A stretch of 64,000 nucleotides of DNA from Phycisphaerales bacterium (GTDB lineage Bacteria > Planctomycetota > Phycisphaerae > UBA1845 > UTPLA1): assembly GCA_022360095.1 (NCBI GenBank), contig JAKSDK010001893.1:62001-126000 (forward strand), given 5' to 3'. This document shows positions 41,846-51,651 of this stretch, piece by piece. Numbering within the stretch: the first letter of the stretch is position 1; each line of letters begins with the position of its first letter. The position numbers and the translations under genes are program-made. The notes under the pieces are model-generated. The model ran no database searches, was not told the origin of the DNA, and saw only the letters and a program-made list of their open reading frames with translations.

Positions 41846-43261
41846 GTGGACATGCCCAGCGTTTCATTCGTTTCTCTCGGATGCCCAAAGAACCTCGTCG
41901 ATTCCGAGAAGATGCTCGGTATCCTGGCCGAAGCCGGCTGTCCGATCGTGAGCGGCGACACAGGGCTCGGCGAAGTCATGGTGGTCAATACCTGCGGTTT
42001 TCTGTCCGCGTCACGAGACGAGGCCGTCGAAGTGCTGTCTGAAGCGGCGAGACACAAGAAAAGCGGACACATCCGACGGATTGTCGCTGCCGGCTGCCTG
42101 GTCCAGCGCGACGGTCAGGGACTGATGGAAGAAGTCCCGGAAATCGATGCGCTGGTTGGCGTCCATAACCGGCGGGACATCCTCCGAGCCGTCACGGGGC
42201 GATCATCGCGTGAACTCCGAAACGAACGGACGGAGGAACCCTCCAGCCAAAATCCTCAAAGCAGCCTTCTTTTCCTGGGCGAGTATCACGCCGGTTCCTG
42301 GGTCGATTCGAACAAATCCGATCGGACGCGGCTGCGGTTGACGCCGGCCCATTACGCCTACCTTCGCATGAGCGAAGGCTGCAATCAGAAATGCACCTTT
42401 TGCACGATCCCCTCGATTCGTGGACCGATGCACTGCAAGTCGGTGGACGAGATCATGGCCGAGGCACGGGAACTCGTTGAAGACGGCGCCGTCGAGATCA
42501 ACCTGATCGGTCAGGACACGACGAGTTACGGGCAGGATATCGACTACGAACCCGGGCTCTCCGGTCTCCTGCGGACGATGAACACGCTGGATGGCGTTGA
42601 GTGGCTAAGGCTGATGTATGCGTATCCGTCGGACTTCACGGATCAGATGATCGACGCAATCGCAGAATGCGACCGTGTGGCCAAATATATCGACATCCCC
42701 CTGCAACATATCAACGATCGCATCTTGAAAGCGATGTATCGGCGTGTTACGCGAAAGCAGACGGAAACGCTGCTCGCCAAGCTTCGTGAGCGAATTCCAG
42801 GCGTGTCGATTCGTACCACGTTCATCTCCGGCTTTCCGGGCGAAACGGACGCCGAGCACAGGGAATTGCGCGACTTCATCCGTGACTTCGGCTTTGACAT
42901 GTTGGGTGTCTTTCCCTATTCCAACGAGCCCGATACGCCCGCCCATCGTATCCAGAATCATTTGCCGCCGACCGTCATTGAGGAGCGCGTCGAGGAATTG
43001 ATGTTGACTCAGCAGGAGGTTGCTTTCGGAAAAGCGGCCTCGCGCAAAGGCGAAGAATTGCGGGTGATGATCGATGACTTTGGCGACGACGGTGTTTACC
43101 CCGCTCGGCACGGAGGCCAGGCCCCGGACGTGGACAGCCTCGTCTACGTCGAGGGTGGCGAATACGATCCCGGCGACTTTGTCACCGTTCGTTGCACCGG
43201 CAGCAGGGACTATGATCTGATCGCACAACCGGCGACGAACTCGTTGCCGATTCTTCACTGA
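41846..43261 (+). CDS. rimO: ribosomal protein S12 methylthiotransferase RimO
   Basis: Radical-SAM enzyme that adds a methylthio group to an aspartate of ribosomal protein S12. About 471 residues. The N-terminal cluster domain has SLGCPKNLVDSE, VVNTCGFL and AAGCLVQR (three cysteines for the auxiliary [4Fe-4S]); the radical-SAM motif is CNQKCTFC at about residue 185; the end is a TRAM-like domain (GGEYDPGDFVTVRCTGSRDYDLIA). The SLGCPKN start marks RimO rather than MiaB. GTG 41846 is chosen because AGGAG lies 9 nt before it; ATG 41852 (15 nt away) gives nearly the same protein. Confidence 0.95.
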   Translation: MDMPSVSFVSLGCPKNLVDSEKMLGILAEAGCPIVSGDTGLGEVMVVNTCGFLSASRDEAVEVLSEAARHKKSGHIRRIVAAGCLVQRDGQGLMEEVPEIDALVGVHNRRDILRAVTGRSSRELRNERTEEPSSQNPQSSLLFLGEYHAGSWVDSNKSDRTRLRLTPAHYAYLRMSEGCNQKCTFCTIPSIRGPMHCKSVDEIMAEARELVEDGAVEINLIGQDTTSYGQDIDYEPGLSGLLRTMNTLDGVEWLRLMYAYPSDFTDQMIDAIAECDRVAKYIDIPLQHINDRILKAMYRRVTRKQTETLLAKLRERIPGVSIRTTFISGFPGETDAEHRELRDFIRDFGFDMLGVFPYSNEPDTPAHRIQNHLPPTVIEERVEELMLTQQEVAFGKAASRKGEELRVMIDDFGDDGVYPARHGGQAPDVDSLVYVEGGEYDPGDFVTVRCTGSRDYDLIAQPATNSLPILH

Positions 43262-43306
43262 ACGTCCCGGCTAGGCATCCCTGACCGGGGCTCTCTGAAT
43301 TCGACA

Positions 43307-44038
43307 TCACCCCTTGGGGCCGGCGACCGTATGCGTCACCTTGCGCACGCGAATATTCAAGAGCTCGACGACTAGAGAAAAGGCCATCGCGAAATAGATG
43401 TAGCCTTTGGGGATTTCTTCACCGATGCCGTCGACGACGAGCATGACGCCGATCAAGATAAGAAACGACAAAGCCAGCATCTTCATCGTGGGATGGCGCT
43501 GGACAAAGGCACTGATCGGGCCCGAGGCGAAGAGCATAATACCGACCGAGATGATGATTGCCGCCGCCATCACGATGTAGTTGTCCGCCATGCCGACCGC
43601 CGTGATAACAGAGTCGAGAGAAAAAACAGCGTCGATCATGAGGATTTGCAGAATGACTCCCATGAATGAGGCCGTGGCCTTTTTGTGACTCGCCCCCGGC
43701 TCAGGCCCTTCGAGCTTGTGATGGATTTCGTAGGTCGCCTTGGCGATCAGAAACAGACCGCCGCCGAGCATGATGAGGTCTTTGCCCGAGAAGCCGTGGC
43801 CGAAAACGTGAAAGAACGGTTCTTTCAATCCCACGATCCAGCTGATTGCGCCGAGCAGACAGAGTCGCAAGACCATGGCCAATAGTAGGCCGGCCCGGCG
43901 CGCATTGTCCTGTTGACGGGGTTCGAGCTTACCGGCAAGAATGGCGATGAAGACGATGTTATCGATGCCGAGGACAATTTCCAAGGCCGTCAGCGTGAGA
44001 AAGGCGATGCCGTTTTCGGTGGTGAAGAGTTCGGACAC
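43307..44038 (-). CDS. TerC-family integral membrane protein
   Basis: 243 residues with about seven hydrophobic helices. The TerC family exports metal ions (Mn2+ in several members) or supports tellurite resistance. The acidic ion-path motifs are present: ALEIVLGIDNIVFIAIL near residue 20 and MIDAVFSLDSVITAVGM near 135. GTG 44038 is used, with GGAGA upstream. No manganese riboswitch of the yybP-ykoY kind is recognisable in the 200-nt leader, and tellurite genes are not nearby. The gene is divergent from btpA. Confidence 0.92.
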   Translation of the reverse strand: MSELFTTENGIAFLTLTALEIVLGIDNIVFIAILAGKLEPRQQDNARRAGLLLAMVLRLCLLGAISWIVGLKEPFFHVFGHGFSGKDLIMLGGGLFLIAKATYEIHHKLEGPEPGASHKKATASFMGVILQILMIDAVFSLDSVITAVGMADNYIVMAAAIIISVGIMLFASGPISAFVQRHPTMKMLALSFLILIGVMLVVDGIGEEIPKGYIYFAMAFSLVVELLNIRVRKVTHTVAGPKG

Positions 44039-44237
44039 GTTTGATTCTCCGGTTCAGACCTGTTCGCAATCGCGGAACGATGCGAAGCATAAGCCGCATT
44101 CCCCGGCAATCAAGCTTTTTGTTGGCGATCAAAGCCTGTCGGACTCGTATAACATCGCCCATAATGACAGGCCGTGGCCGTAGTGGTTTGGCTCTCTGCA
44201 TTGGGCAGCGCCATCAAGAAAAGGACGTCTTCACAGC

Positions 44238-45071
44238 ATGGCATCCGCATCACGAAAAAAAACTCGACGAAGACCTAAAGTGGGGCGCACGGGTTTCGAA
44301 AAACTACGGCTCATCGGCATGGTGCATTTGCCCGCTCTACCCGGCTCGGCGAATGCAACAATGTCGATGGATCAAATTATCAAACGCGCGGTGAGCGAGG
44401 CGACCTTGTTGGTGAAGACGGGTTTCGAGGCCGTGGTCGTAGAAAACTTCGGCGACGCGCCGTTTGCCGCCGAAAAAGTCCCCTCAGAGACAGTGGCGGC
44501 GATGGGAATCGTGGTGGACCATGTCGTGCGGGCCGTCTCAAGGCCTGTCGGCGTGAACGTGCTTCGCAACGACGCGTTCGCCGCGCTTGCCGTGGCGGCA
44601 GGCGCGGGCGCCGCTTTCATTCGCGTCAACGTTCTCTCCGGAGTCTATGCCACGGATCAAGGATTCATCACCGGTCGAGCGGCAGAATTACTCGCTTATC
44701 GAGCCAGAGTTGCGCCGCAGGTCAAGATCGCCGCGGACATTCACGTGAAACACGCAACACCGATCAGTCAGCCGGACCTCGCTTTGGCAGCGGAGGAGAC
44801 GGCTTATCGCGCAGGCGCCGACGCCCTGATTGTCAGCGGCGCAGCCACCGGCTCACCCACCGACCTCGACATCGTTGATAAGGTCACCCGTGCCGTGCCG
44901 GACCGGCCGATTTGGATCGGCTCCGGTGTCACCGAAAAAACGGTCCGGGAGTCGTTGGATATCGCTGACGCCGTGGTCGCCGGCACCTGTCTGAAAAAAG
45001 GTGGGCGGACCACCGCGGCGCTTGACAGTCGGCGAACTTCCGCGTTCGTCAAGGCCGCGAAGGCGCGATAG
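44238..45071 (+). CDS. BtpA-family protein (TIM-barrel-like)
   Basis: 277 residues. The family was named for a cyanobacterial protein needed for photosystem I, but most members are in non-photosynthetic microbes and their reaction is unknown. Conserved parts are IGMVHLPALPGS near residue 25, VVVENFGDAPF, VGVNVLRNDAFAALAVAAGAGAAFIRVNVLSGVYATDQG, IAADIHVKHATPI, VSGAATG and the end PIWIGSGVTEKTVRESLDIADAVVAGTCLK. The repeated strand-helix pattern fits a TIM barrel. A basic 20-residue leader (KKTRRRPKVGR) is unusual. No photosynthesis genes are nearby, so a light-harvesting role is not implied. Confidence 0.93.
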   Translation: MASASRKKTRRRPKVGRTGFEKLRLIGMVHLPALPGSANATMSMDQIIKRAVSEATLLVKTGFEAVVVENFGDAPFAAEKVPSETVAAMGIVVDHVVRAVSRPVGVNVLRNDAFAALAVAAGAGAAFIRVNVLSGVYATDQGFITGRAAELLAYRARVAPQVKIAADIHVKHATPISQPDLALAAEETAYRAGADALIVSGAATGSPTDLDIVDKVTRAVPDRPIWIGSGVTEKTVRESLDIADAVVAGTCLKKGGRTTAALDSRRTSAFVKAAKAR

Positions 45072-45097
45072 CTTTCAGCAATCTTCGGATCGATTCC

Positions 45098-46585
45098 TTA
45101 GGGACAACCCGCCTGCAACACGCAGGAGATGAAATTGGGAACATCGTCCATGTCGATCGAGCCGTCCGGCGTATTCTCCAGGTCACCCGCACAGACTTCG
45201 ACCGGCGTCGGGCCACCGTTTACCAGAAGGCTGGTGAACAGGGCGATGTCCTCACCATCGACGACATCATTGTCGGTCATGTCTCCACTTGTGCACTGAA
45301 CGGGTGCGGCGGCACCGGGGACAATGATTTGCGCCGAGATTTGAGCGGGAGAGCCCGGCTTGAACATCTGCAACGTGAACAATCCCTGAACCTGGGCAGG
45401 CACACGATCCGCATCGAATCTGAAGTTGTACAGCGTACCCCATCGAAGCGCATTGGCGTTCGGATTCTGGGCAAAGGTGTCCGTCGACCAGGTGATTGCA
45501 TTGCTTTCAAGGTTGACGGCCCAGTCGGTTCCATCAAAGGTGACGGGGGTGCCGGCCGTGCTGCCGAAGCCATCGCCACTGTGATAATCCACATCATGGA
45601 ACCCGATATTTTGGATCGTGGCTCCGACGGGAAGCGGAATGCGAAAAGAGCGAGCGGAAAGATTGGAGTTCAGGTTCTGAATGGCGTATTCGTAATGCCA
45701 GAATCCGTTCCCCAGATCTGTGGTCTTGACGCCGAGAAGGAAAAGCCCTTCACCCGTAAGCTGAAGTTCTCTGATGAAAACGGAGGGGTCTTCATCCTGC
45801 CAGGCGCGAATGGCCGGTTTTCCGCGTTGGGTCGGGAAGGCCGGGCTGAACGACGCGGCGCTCCAACTGTTTCCACTGCCGGTGATCGAGGGAATACGTC
45901 GATAGGAGGCATTGTCGTTTCCGTTGTTGGCAGCGGCATCGTCAGGTGAAATGTACTGCGCTTCTGCGAAATAGATTCCGCCACCGTCCATCGCGGGGTC
46001 CATATCGGAGGCTTTCACCTGCACGCGCTTGTAAATGGAGTTTCCGGTCTGGCCGCGGAACATATAAGGATAGTCGAACGCACCGGTGTGGGCGTTGACC
46101 TGGAAGCGCGGGCCGAGTCCGCCGGAGGGCCAACCCTGAAAGCCGTTGCGACTGGAGGTGTAGGGGTCCGAGCAACCGACACCGAGTGTGCTCCCACCCG
46201 CGCCGTTGCAACCGCACCCGCAAAGATTCTGGGTGAGTGCTGTGAAGCCGTGCTTGAGCCAGCCCACGCCGATCTGCTCGAAGCGTCCATCTTTGAGTCG
46301 AAAGATGTTCTGAGCGATCACCGGATGATCCGGTGTGCTCGATACCCAATCAAGATTCTGTGTGCCGATGTTGCACGATGTGGTGCCGATCGAGAATGCG
46401 TCCATGCCTCCGACGCTCGAATAGTTGGACGGACCGGTCAGGTCCCCCACAATCACATTCGGTCCCGACCCGGTCGGGCACACGGTGCCCTCGTTTCCGC
46501 CCGCCAAGGCATCCGCAGCACTCATCAGGAAAAGTGCGGACCCAGCGACCAGACAGCACAACACCCTCGTCGACTTCTTACACAT
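45098..46585 (-). CDS. secreted protein with C-terminal dockerin-like calcium loops
   Basis: 495 residues from ATG 46585, chosen because GGAGG stands 7 nt before it. A signal peptide (CLVAGSALFLMSAADALA) begins it. Residues about 30-420 are beta-rich, with a Cys/Gly-rich patch near 130 (LCGCGCNGAGGSTLGVGC) and a plain Asp/Asn/Gly-rich composition. The last 60 residues are dockerin-type loops: GDMTDNDVVDGEDIALFTSLL and CAGDLENTPDGSIDMDDVPNFISCVLQAGC, each with Asp/Asn spaced as in EF-hand-like loops and hydrophobic follow-on, the planctomycete variant. This suggests calcium-dependent attachment to a partner at the cell surface. No cohesin is visible in the window. Confidence 0.85.
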   Translation of the reverse strand: MCKKSTRVLCCLVAGSALFLMSAADALAGGNEGTVCPTGSGPNVIVGDLTGPSNYSSVGGMDAFSIGTTSCNIGTQNLDWVSSTPDHPVIAQNIFRLKDGRFEQIGVGWLKHGFTALTQNLCGCGCNGAGGSTLGVGCSDPYTSSRNGFQGWPSGGLGPRFQVNAHTGAFDYPYMFRGQTGNSIYKRVQVKASDMDPAMDGGGIYFAEAQYISPDDAAANNGNDNASYRRIPSITGSGNSWSAASFSPAFPTQRGKPAIRAWQDEDPSVFIRELQLTGEGLFLLGVKTTDLGNGFWHYEYAIQNLNSNLSARSFRIPLPVGATIQNIGFHDVDYHSGDGFGSTAGTPVTFDGTDWAVNLESNAITWSTDTFAQNPNANALRWGTLYNFRFDADRVPAQVQGLFTLQMFKPGSPAQISAQIIVPGAAAPVQCTSGDMTDNDVVDGEDIALFTSLLVNGGPTPVEVCAGDLENTPDGSIDMDDVPNFISCVLQAGCP

Positions 46586-46813
46586 AGAATCGCCTCCAAA
46601 GAAATACAAGAAATGGCTCATCCCAAGATCGGCTCAACCCCTTGACCAAAAAGGTTATCCTATCAGAATGGCGACCACCGTTCAACGGGAAATCAGGAGG
46701 AATCGCCGTGCTCAACAGGCCGCCGAATGGGCGTCCCACAAGCTCCGATTCGTATCCGCCCGATCGGATCGCCCCTACAATGGGCAATATTGTCTAAAGA
46801 GCCAGGTGTCGTT

Positions 46814-47899
46814 GTGCAAAAGCAAAAAAAAATCGTTGTCCGGACAGCCGCGCTTGCCGGTTTCGCGATGCTGGTCGGTTGCGGATGTCATGATTCTCTT
46901 CGCAGTGGGCCCCTGAAGTTCGACGACGCAAAACTTGCCGAGCTCCGAAACACGCTTCCCATGTTCAGTGGACGTGACGGTCGGAAGATAACCTGGTCGC
47001 AATTGCTTGACGAGGCGGCCAATGTAGACGTCATCGTTCTAGGTGAGCAACATGACGATGCCGTGGGGCATGCCGCGCAGCTTGCCATTGTGAAAGACAT
47101 CCTTGCAACCGGTTCCGCCGTAACGTTGTCGATGGAGATGCTGGATCGCGGTGAGCAGGCGATCGTCGATGATTACCTCGCGAAGATTATCGACCGCGAA
47201 GCCTTTGTCGAACGCACGGCTTCAACGCGCTGGCGCAAGATCAGCCGTGATTACCTGGAAGGCAGGATCGACAGAAATACGTTCGGCAAGCGCATTCGGA
47301 AAATCGGATGGCCGGATTGGGAAAACAACTATCAACCCATCATCGATGAGGCGAAATCGAACCGTGCAAGGATCGTCGCGGCCAACACACCCTGGGCTCG
47401 ATACACCAGCCTGGCCAACAAGGAAGGATTCGCCCGTTTGGAGGCTCTGGCCTCGTCGCAGAAAGCCTTGTTCGAGCTTCCCCATGAGGTCCTACGCGGC
47501 CCTTATCGTGAACGGTTTTGGGAAGTGATGGTCGGCCGACGGGAAGGCGAAGCTTCATTCGTGAACGCCGAAGGGGAGCAAGACGCCGGCGCTGCCCATC
47601 CAGCCATCAGTGATGAACAGGTTCTGGGGATGTTTCGGGCCCAACTGATCATGGACGCAACGATGGCCGATTCAATCGCAGATGCCTTACAGGACGGTGC
47701 CGACAAGGTGATCCATCTGGTCGGGCACTTTCACAGCGATTTCGAGGGGGGGCTCGTGCAGGAATTGCGGCACCGGCGCCCCGGTGTGCAAATCCTTACC
47801 GTCAGCATGCAGAAGGCGAAAGCAGCCCAGCTGCGAAAACAGGATCGCGGTCGAGCTGACGTCGTGGTTTACACGCCCCATTTAAGGAACTCCGGTTAA
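46814..47899 (+). CDS. ChaN-family (DUF399) lipoprotein
   Basis: 361 residues from GTG 46814, preceded 7 nt upstream by AGG; it gives a clean lipoprotein signal (QKQKKIVVRTAALAGFAMLVGC, lipobox LVGC). The frame extends back to 46727 but would bury that signal. The body has the ChaN pattern: VIVLGEQHDDAVGHAAQL near residue 75, TLSMEMLDRGEQ, and near the end DKVIHLVGHFHSDFEGGLVQEL. ChaN proteins bind heme, and relatives belong to the EreA/TraB-like fold with an active-site glutamate-histidine set. Whether this one binds heme or hydrolyses something is open. It is convergent with the HlyD gene. Confidence 0.85.
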   Translation: MQKQKKIVVRTAALAGFAMLVGCGCHDSLRSGPLKFDDAKLAELRNTLPMFSGRDGRKITWSQLLDEAANVDVIVLGEQHDDAVGHAAQLAIVKDILATGSAVTLSMEMLDRGEQAIVDDYLAKIIDREAFVERTASTRWRKISRDYLEGRIDRNTFGKRIRKIGWPDWENNYQPIIDEAKSNRARIVAANTPWARYTSLANKEGFARLEALASSQKALFELPHEVLRGPYRERFWEVMVGRREGEASFVNAEGEQDAGAAHPAISDEQVLGMFRAQLIMDATMADSIADALQDGADKVIHLVGHFHSDFEGGLVQELRHRRPGVQILTVSMQKAKAAQLRKQDRGRADVVVYTPHLRNSG

Positions 47900-47918
47900 G
47901 ACGTTACGCGAAATCGGA

Positions 47919-49250
47919 TCACCGGTCGTTCATCTCGACGCGCATGTCCGGCTTGATCTCGTGTGAAAGACGTGTCACGACCGTCTCCTCATGTGATAAA
48001 CCTTTTGTGATCTGTGCAAGGTCATCGTTCATCAATCCAACGGTCACGGCTCTGAGTTCGGTCTTTCCATTTCGAACGAGCATCACGTTCCAGCCGCCTT
48101 TCGAATCGCGAAACAGACATGTTCGTGGAATCGTCGTCGCATTGTCGGCCCGGTCATAATAGATGCGAACGTACAGACGAAATCCGACACCGAGAGGCTT
48201 TGGACGTCGATCGAGTTTGACCGCCACTTTGACGCGCTGCTGCTCAACACCGAGCGAGCTGATCTTTTTGAAACCTGACGGATAGACACGAAGTACATGG
48301 CCCGCCGTGGGGCCTTCAGGCAAGGCCTGTCCGAAGATCTCCACTTCGTCGCCCGGCTGTATTCGCGTGGCGCGCTCTGTGAGCACGTCTGCGATGACTT
48401 CCATATCGTCCAGCCGACCGATCGTCAGCAGCGACGTGCCGGCGGCAAGGTATTGGCGGCGCGTTTTGTGGCGCTTCAAAACAACTCCATCCACGGGCGA
48501 TTGGATTTCAGCACGGCTGAGATTGCGTTTCTCAATTTCAAACTGGGTTTTTGCTTCAACCGTCTCTTTTTTTCGTTGTTCGAGCGTGAAGGATTTTCGA
48601 TCGATGTAATCGGTGATGAACTTGGGTCCGATGTAGCTCACCGCGGCCAGCGTCTTCAACGCCGCGAGTTCCAGCGTATCGCTTTGGTATTCGGCCCGTG
48701 CCCGGCGGAACTCCAATTGGGCCTCGCGCATCTCACGCTCCGAGGCCGAGGTCCTTTCGATCAGCCTCTTCAAACGTTCCATCTCAGTGCTCGTGAAATC
48801 CAGCAGCGCCTGACTGGCCTCCAGCTTGGCCTCCGCCGCCTTCACGGTCTCGTCAATGGCTTTGACCGTGGCTTTGGCCTCGATTAGGGCATTCGCTTCC
48901 AGTCGGTGATCGGAGGTCTCGGCGATCTGAGTTTCGAGCACCGCGATGCGCTGCTCGGCCTGGACGACCCGGTCACGAAGGTCGTCGGTTTCCAGCCGTG
49001 CCACAACGTCACCCTTTTTGACCCCGTCCCCCTCGCGAAGCCGAATCGGCTCCAGCCAGCCGGCGATGGGCATGGATATCAAGTAATCGTGCGGCAGTTC
49101 CGTCACGGCCTGTTCTTCGACGAAAGCGCGAATGGTCTGCACTTTCGGTGACGTGACGTCGACCGTCGCTTCGGCCTGAAACGAATTCCACACCGTTAGC
49201 AATACGATGACCAGGACGACAACGAGAACGATAAGCCAGCTCTTTTTCAT
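47919..49250 (-). CDS. HlyD/MacA-type periplasmic adaptor of an ABC exporter
   Basis: 443 residues. One membrane anchor (MKKSWLIVLVVVLVIVLLTVW) leads to a lipoyl-like barrel (LREGDGVKKGDVVARLETDDL), a coiled-coil hairpin (about 95-230, VVQAEQRIAVLETQIAET...), and the second half of the barrel and beta domains (AEIQSPVDGVVLKRHKTRR, LTIGRLDDMEVIADVLTERATRIQPGDEVEI). Such adaptors bridge the inner-membrane permease to the outer membrane. The lipoyl-hairpin-lipoyl design is complete. It is the last gene of the ATPase-permease-adaptor operon, 13 nt after the permease, similar in order to the DevBCA and MacAB-type exporters. Cargo (glycolipid, peptide or siderophore) is unknown. Confidence 0.9.
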   Translation of the reverse strand: MKKSWLIVLVVVLVIVLLTVWNSFQAEATVDVTSPKVQTIRAFVEEQAVTELPHDYLISMPIAGWLEPIRLREGDGVKKGDVVARLETDDLRDRVVQAEQRIAVLETQIAETSDHRLEANALIEAKATVKAIDETVKAAEAKLEASQALLDFTSTEMERLKRLIERTSASEREMREAQLEFRRARAEYQSDTLELAALKTLAAVSYIGPKFITDYIDRKSFTLEQRKKETVEAKTQFEIEKRNLSRAEIQSPVDGVVLKRHKTRRQYLAAGTSLLTIGRLDDMEVIADVLTERATRIQPGDEVEIFGQALPEGPTAGHVLRVYPSGFKKISSLGVEQQRVKVAVKLDRRPKPLGVGFRLYVRIYYDRADNATTIPRTCLFRDSKGGWNVMLVRNGKTELRAVTVGLMNDDLAQITKGLSHEETVVTRLSHEIKPDMRVEMNDR

Positions 49251-49263
49251 TCGGAACCACCCC

Positions 49264-51639
49264 TTATTCTTTCACCTTGATACCTTCGAGCCAGTCGAGC
49301 TTCTTGATCTGTCTGTAGACGATCCATTGAGCGATCATCACGAACAGCAAGGAGAGCACGGCGGTATAAACCACGATTGTGGGCCTGACTATGGTTGGCA
49401 TGCGGTATAACTCGGAATCGTACGCCACTGTTACGGCCTCCACCATGCCGTAGCCGAGCGGAAACGCGATCGCAACCGCGACCAGATAGGTGAACATGGT
49501 CTGCCGAAAAAGAATGCCTGCGATTTGCCCGGGGCGATAACCGAGAACGCGGAGGGTGGAGAGTTCCCGAACGCGATCGCCGATTTCAATCAGGGCATTG
49601 TTCAAGGTGCTTCCGAACGCGATCACGCCGGCAAAGATGACCATCAGACCGATCGAAAAAACACTTGTTTCAATCAACGTTTTCTCGATGTTGCGTTTTG
49701 CGTCGGCACGGACGTTGAGCCCCTGCGCATTCGGCAACTCTTTGATCGTACGGTACAATGAAGATTGCTCTGCCGGGTTGACCGTCAACTGAATGGAGTT
49801 TACCGCCAGCGACTCTCCCACGACGCTGCTGAGATACCGCTGATCGGCATAGCAATCCATACCGATGAAGGTGTCGACGATGGAGGCCAGCTTGACCCAT
49901 TTGGTCTCACGCCGACCTCGGACAGGCGTCAGCTCCAACGAATCCCCGACCTCGGCATCGAACAATTCGGCCAGCTTTCGCGACATCACCAACCCACTGG
50001 CCGGAATTCTGATCTCTTCCCCATCCGCACGTCGCGGTGTCGTGAGCCGATGCCGTTCGGACAACCCGCTGATCCCGATGCGGCGGCGGTAGGGCCCATG
50101 GCGCAAGTCGCAGGTGATGCCCAGCACCGGCTCGGCGTAATCGACGGCAGGCAATGCACGGCTCTCAAAAAGCGCGAGCTTCGACTTCTCATTTCGCATG
50201 CCGATATCGACATCGCTGTGGGCAACCACGTCGAACTGATATTCGACAAGGTAGAAAAACGAGTCGTACAAAACGATCGCCATGAAAATGATTGAAATGG
50301 CCAGGGCCGATGCAATGATCGTCGTTGCAGTCCGCACTCGATTTCGAAACACGTTGCGCAAGGCCATCTGAGTACGAAATCCGAGAGATCGCCAAAACCA
50401 CGGAAAACGCTCCAGAAAAATCGCTCCACCGCGCTCGGGCGGCTTTTGCCGCATCGCCTCGGCGGGGTGGAGCCTGAGCACTTTCCAGACTCCGTGCACG
50501 GTTCCCGCAACGGCGAACACAATGCTGATCACCAGTCCGATCAAGACGAGGTCGGTATAGGTGCGGTAGAAGAACCTGGGGAACTGAAAGAATCCCTTAT
50601 AAACCGTGATCATCGCGTACGTGAAAGAAATCCCCAGCCCCGTGCCGACGATCGCACCGGCAATCCCTACGACGACGCCAAACAGCAGGTAGTGCGCCAT
50701 GACGCTCCGGTCTGAATAGCCGAGCGCCTTGAGCGTGCCGATCGTGGTTCGCTGCCGTTGTGTGAGTCGAATCATGAGGATGTTCAGCACCAGAGCGGCG
50801 ACGCCGAGAAAGATCGCCGGCATGATCGTGGCAGACACACGCAAGCCCCTGATCTCGTCCGACAAAAAACGATGTGAGGCTTGACGGTGCCGCGGCGTAA
50901 GCTCCAAAACGCCGTAAGGGGACAGCATCCGATCAATACGATCGAGCAATGTGTCAACGTGAACGTTCGCATCGGGAACGAGCCGACCGGTGACCTGATT
51001 GCAGGCATCTTTGAAATCGAGAACGTCCCTGGCATAGCGGTCCTTCACATAAAGAACACCGAAATGGCCCGGATCGGGTATCAAGTCACCGGGGCCGCGC
51101 ACCATGTATACGTATTCGGGACTGATCGCCGTGCCGACGATCACGAACGATTCCCGCTTTCGATTGAGAATCAGCTTGATTCGGTCACCGACTTCGAGCC
51201 TGTGCTCCTTGGCAAACGCTTCGCTTAGGATGACCTCTTCATCTCGATTGTCGGAAAAGCCTGAGCCGCGAATCAGGCAGACGCCGTTGAGGGTTCGATC
51301 AAGGTTTCCAGGTGTGGAAATCAGGCGGCCGCTTAACGGCCGCGCATTCCCGGGTATGTCGAGGATCACATCGAAAACGACTCGGGCATCGAGCGCCGCG
51401 ATCTCAGGCAATTCCGCGATCTGCTCGACGACACTCAAGGGCGCTTTTTTAACGTCGACCCAGAAGTCCGCAAAGCGGTAGTCACGGTAATAATCCGCCT
51501 GACCCGCTTCGAGGATGCGCTGCGATGATCCGAAACCGATGAACATCCCTGTGCCGATCGCGATGATCGCCACGACACTCAGCAACGTCCCGGTGTTGCC
51601 GAGCAGGTCACGGATCAACTTGTGATGCAATGCCCTCAA
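49264..51639 (-). CDS. FtsX-type ABC permease, two-domain (8 or more helices)
   Basis: 791 residues with two FtsX units. Unit one: N-terminal helix (LLSVVAIIAIGTGMFIGFGSS), periplasmic domain, then helices near 275-395 with the coupling loop TQRQRTTIGTLKALGYSDRSVMAHYL. Unit two begins near 430 (RTATTIIASALAISIIFMAIVLYDSFFYLV), ends near 670-790 and has RVRELSTLRVLGYRPGQIAGILF. This doubled architecture is typical of predicted export permeases such as the COG0577 and DevC groups. The start is TTG 51639; LRALHHKLIRDLLGN resembles normal starts of this family. It sits 12 nt after the ATPase gene and 13 nt before the adaptor gene, forming one operon. Confidence 0.9.
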   Translation of the reverse strand: MRALHHKLIRDLLGNTGTLLSVVAIIAIGTGMFIGFGSSQRILEAGQADYYRDYRFADFWVDVKKAPLSVVEQIAELPEIAALDARVVFDVILDIPGNARPLSGRLISTPGNLDRTLNGVCLIRGSGFSDNRDEEVILSEAFAKEHRLEVGDRIKLILNRKRESFVIVGTAISPEYVYMVRGPGDLIPDPGHFGVLYVKDRYARDVLDFKDACNQVTGRLVPDANVHVDTLLDRIDRMLSPYGVLELTPRHRQASHRFLSDEIRGLRVSATIMPAIFLGVAALVLNILMIRLTQRQRTTIGTLKALGYSDRSVMAHYLLFGVVVGIAGAIVGTGLGISFTYAMITVYKGFFQFPRFFYRTYTDLVLIGLVISIVFAVAGTVHGVWKVLRLHPAEAMRQKPPERGGAIFLERFPWFWRSLGFRTQMALRNVFRNRVRTATTIIASALAISIIFMAIVLYDSFFYLVEYQFDVVAHSDVDIGMRNEKSKLALFESRALPAVDYAEPVLGITCDLRHGPYRRRIGISGLSERHRLTTPRRADGEEIRIPASGLVMSRKLAELFDAEVGDSLELTPVRGRRETKWVKLASIVDTFIGMDCYADQRYLSSVVGESLAVNSIQLTVNPAEQSSLYRTIKELPNAQGLNVRADAKRNIEKTLIETSVFSIGLMVIFAGVIAFGSTLNNALIEIGDRVRELSTLRVLGYRPGQIAGILFRQTMFTYLVAVAIAFPLGYGMVEAVTVAYDSELYRMPTIVRPTIVVYTAVLSLLFVMIAQWIVYRQIKKLDWLEGIKVKE

Positions 51640-51651
51640 GGCAGACGCCCT

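Noticed and set aside
44039..44237. Possible manganese (yybP-ykoY) riboswitch upstream of terC
   Set aside because: I read the leader on the minus strand and did not find the conserved core of that riboswitch, so nothing is annotated.
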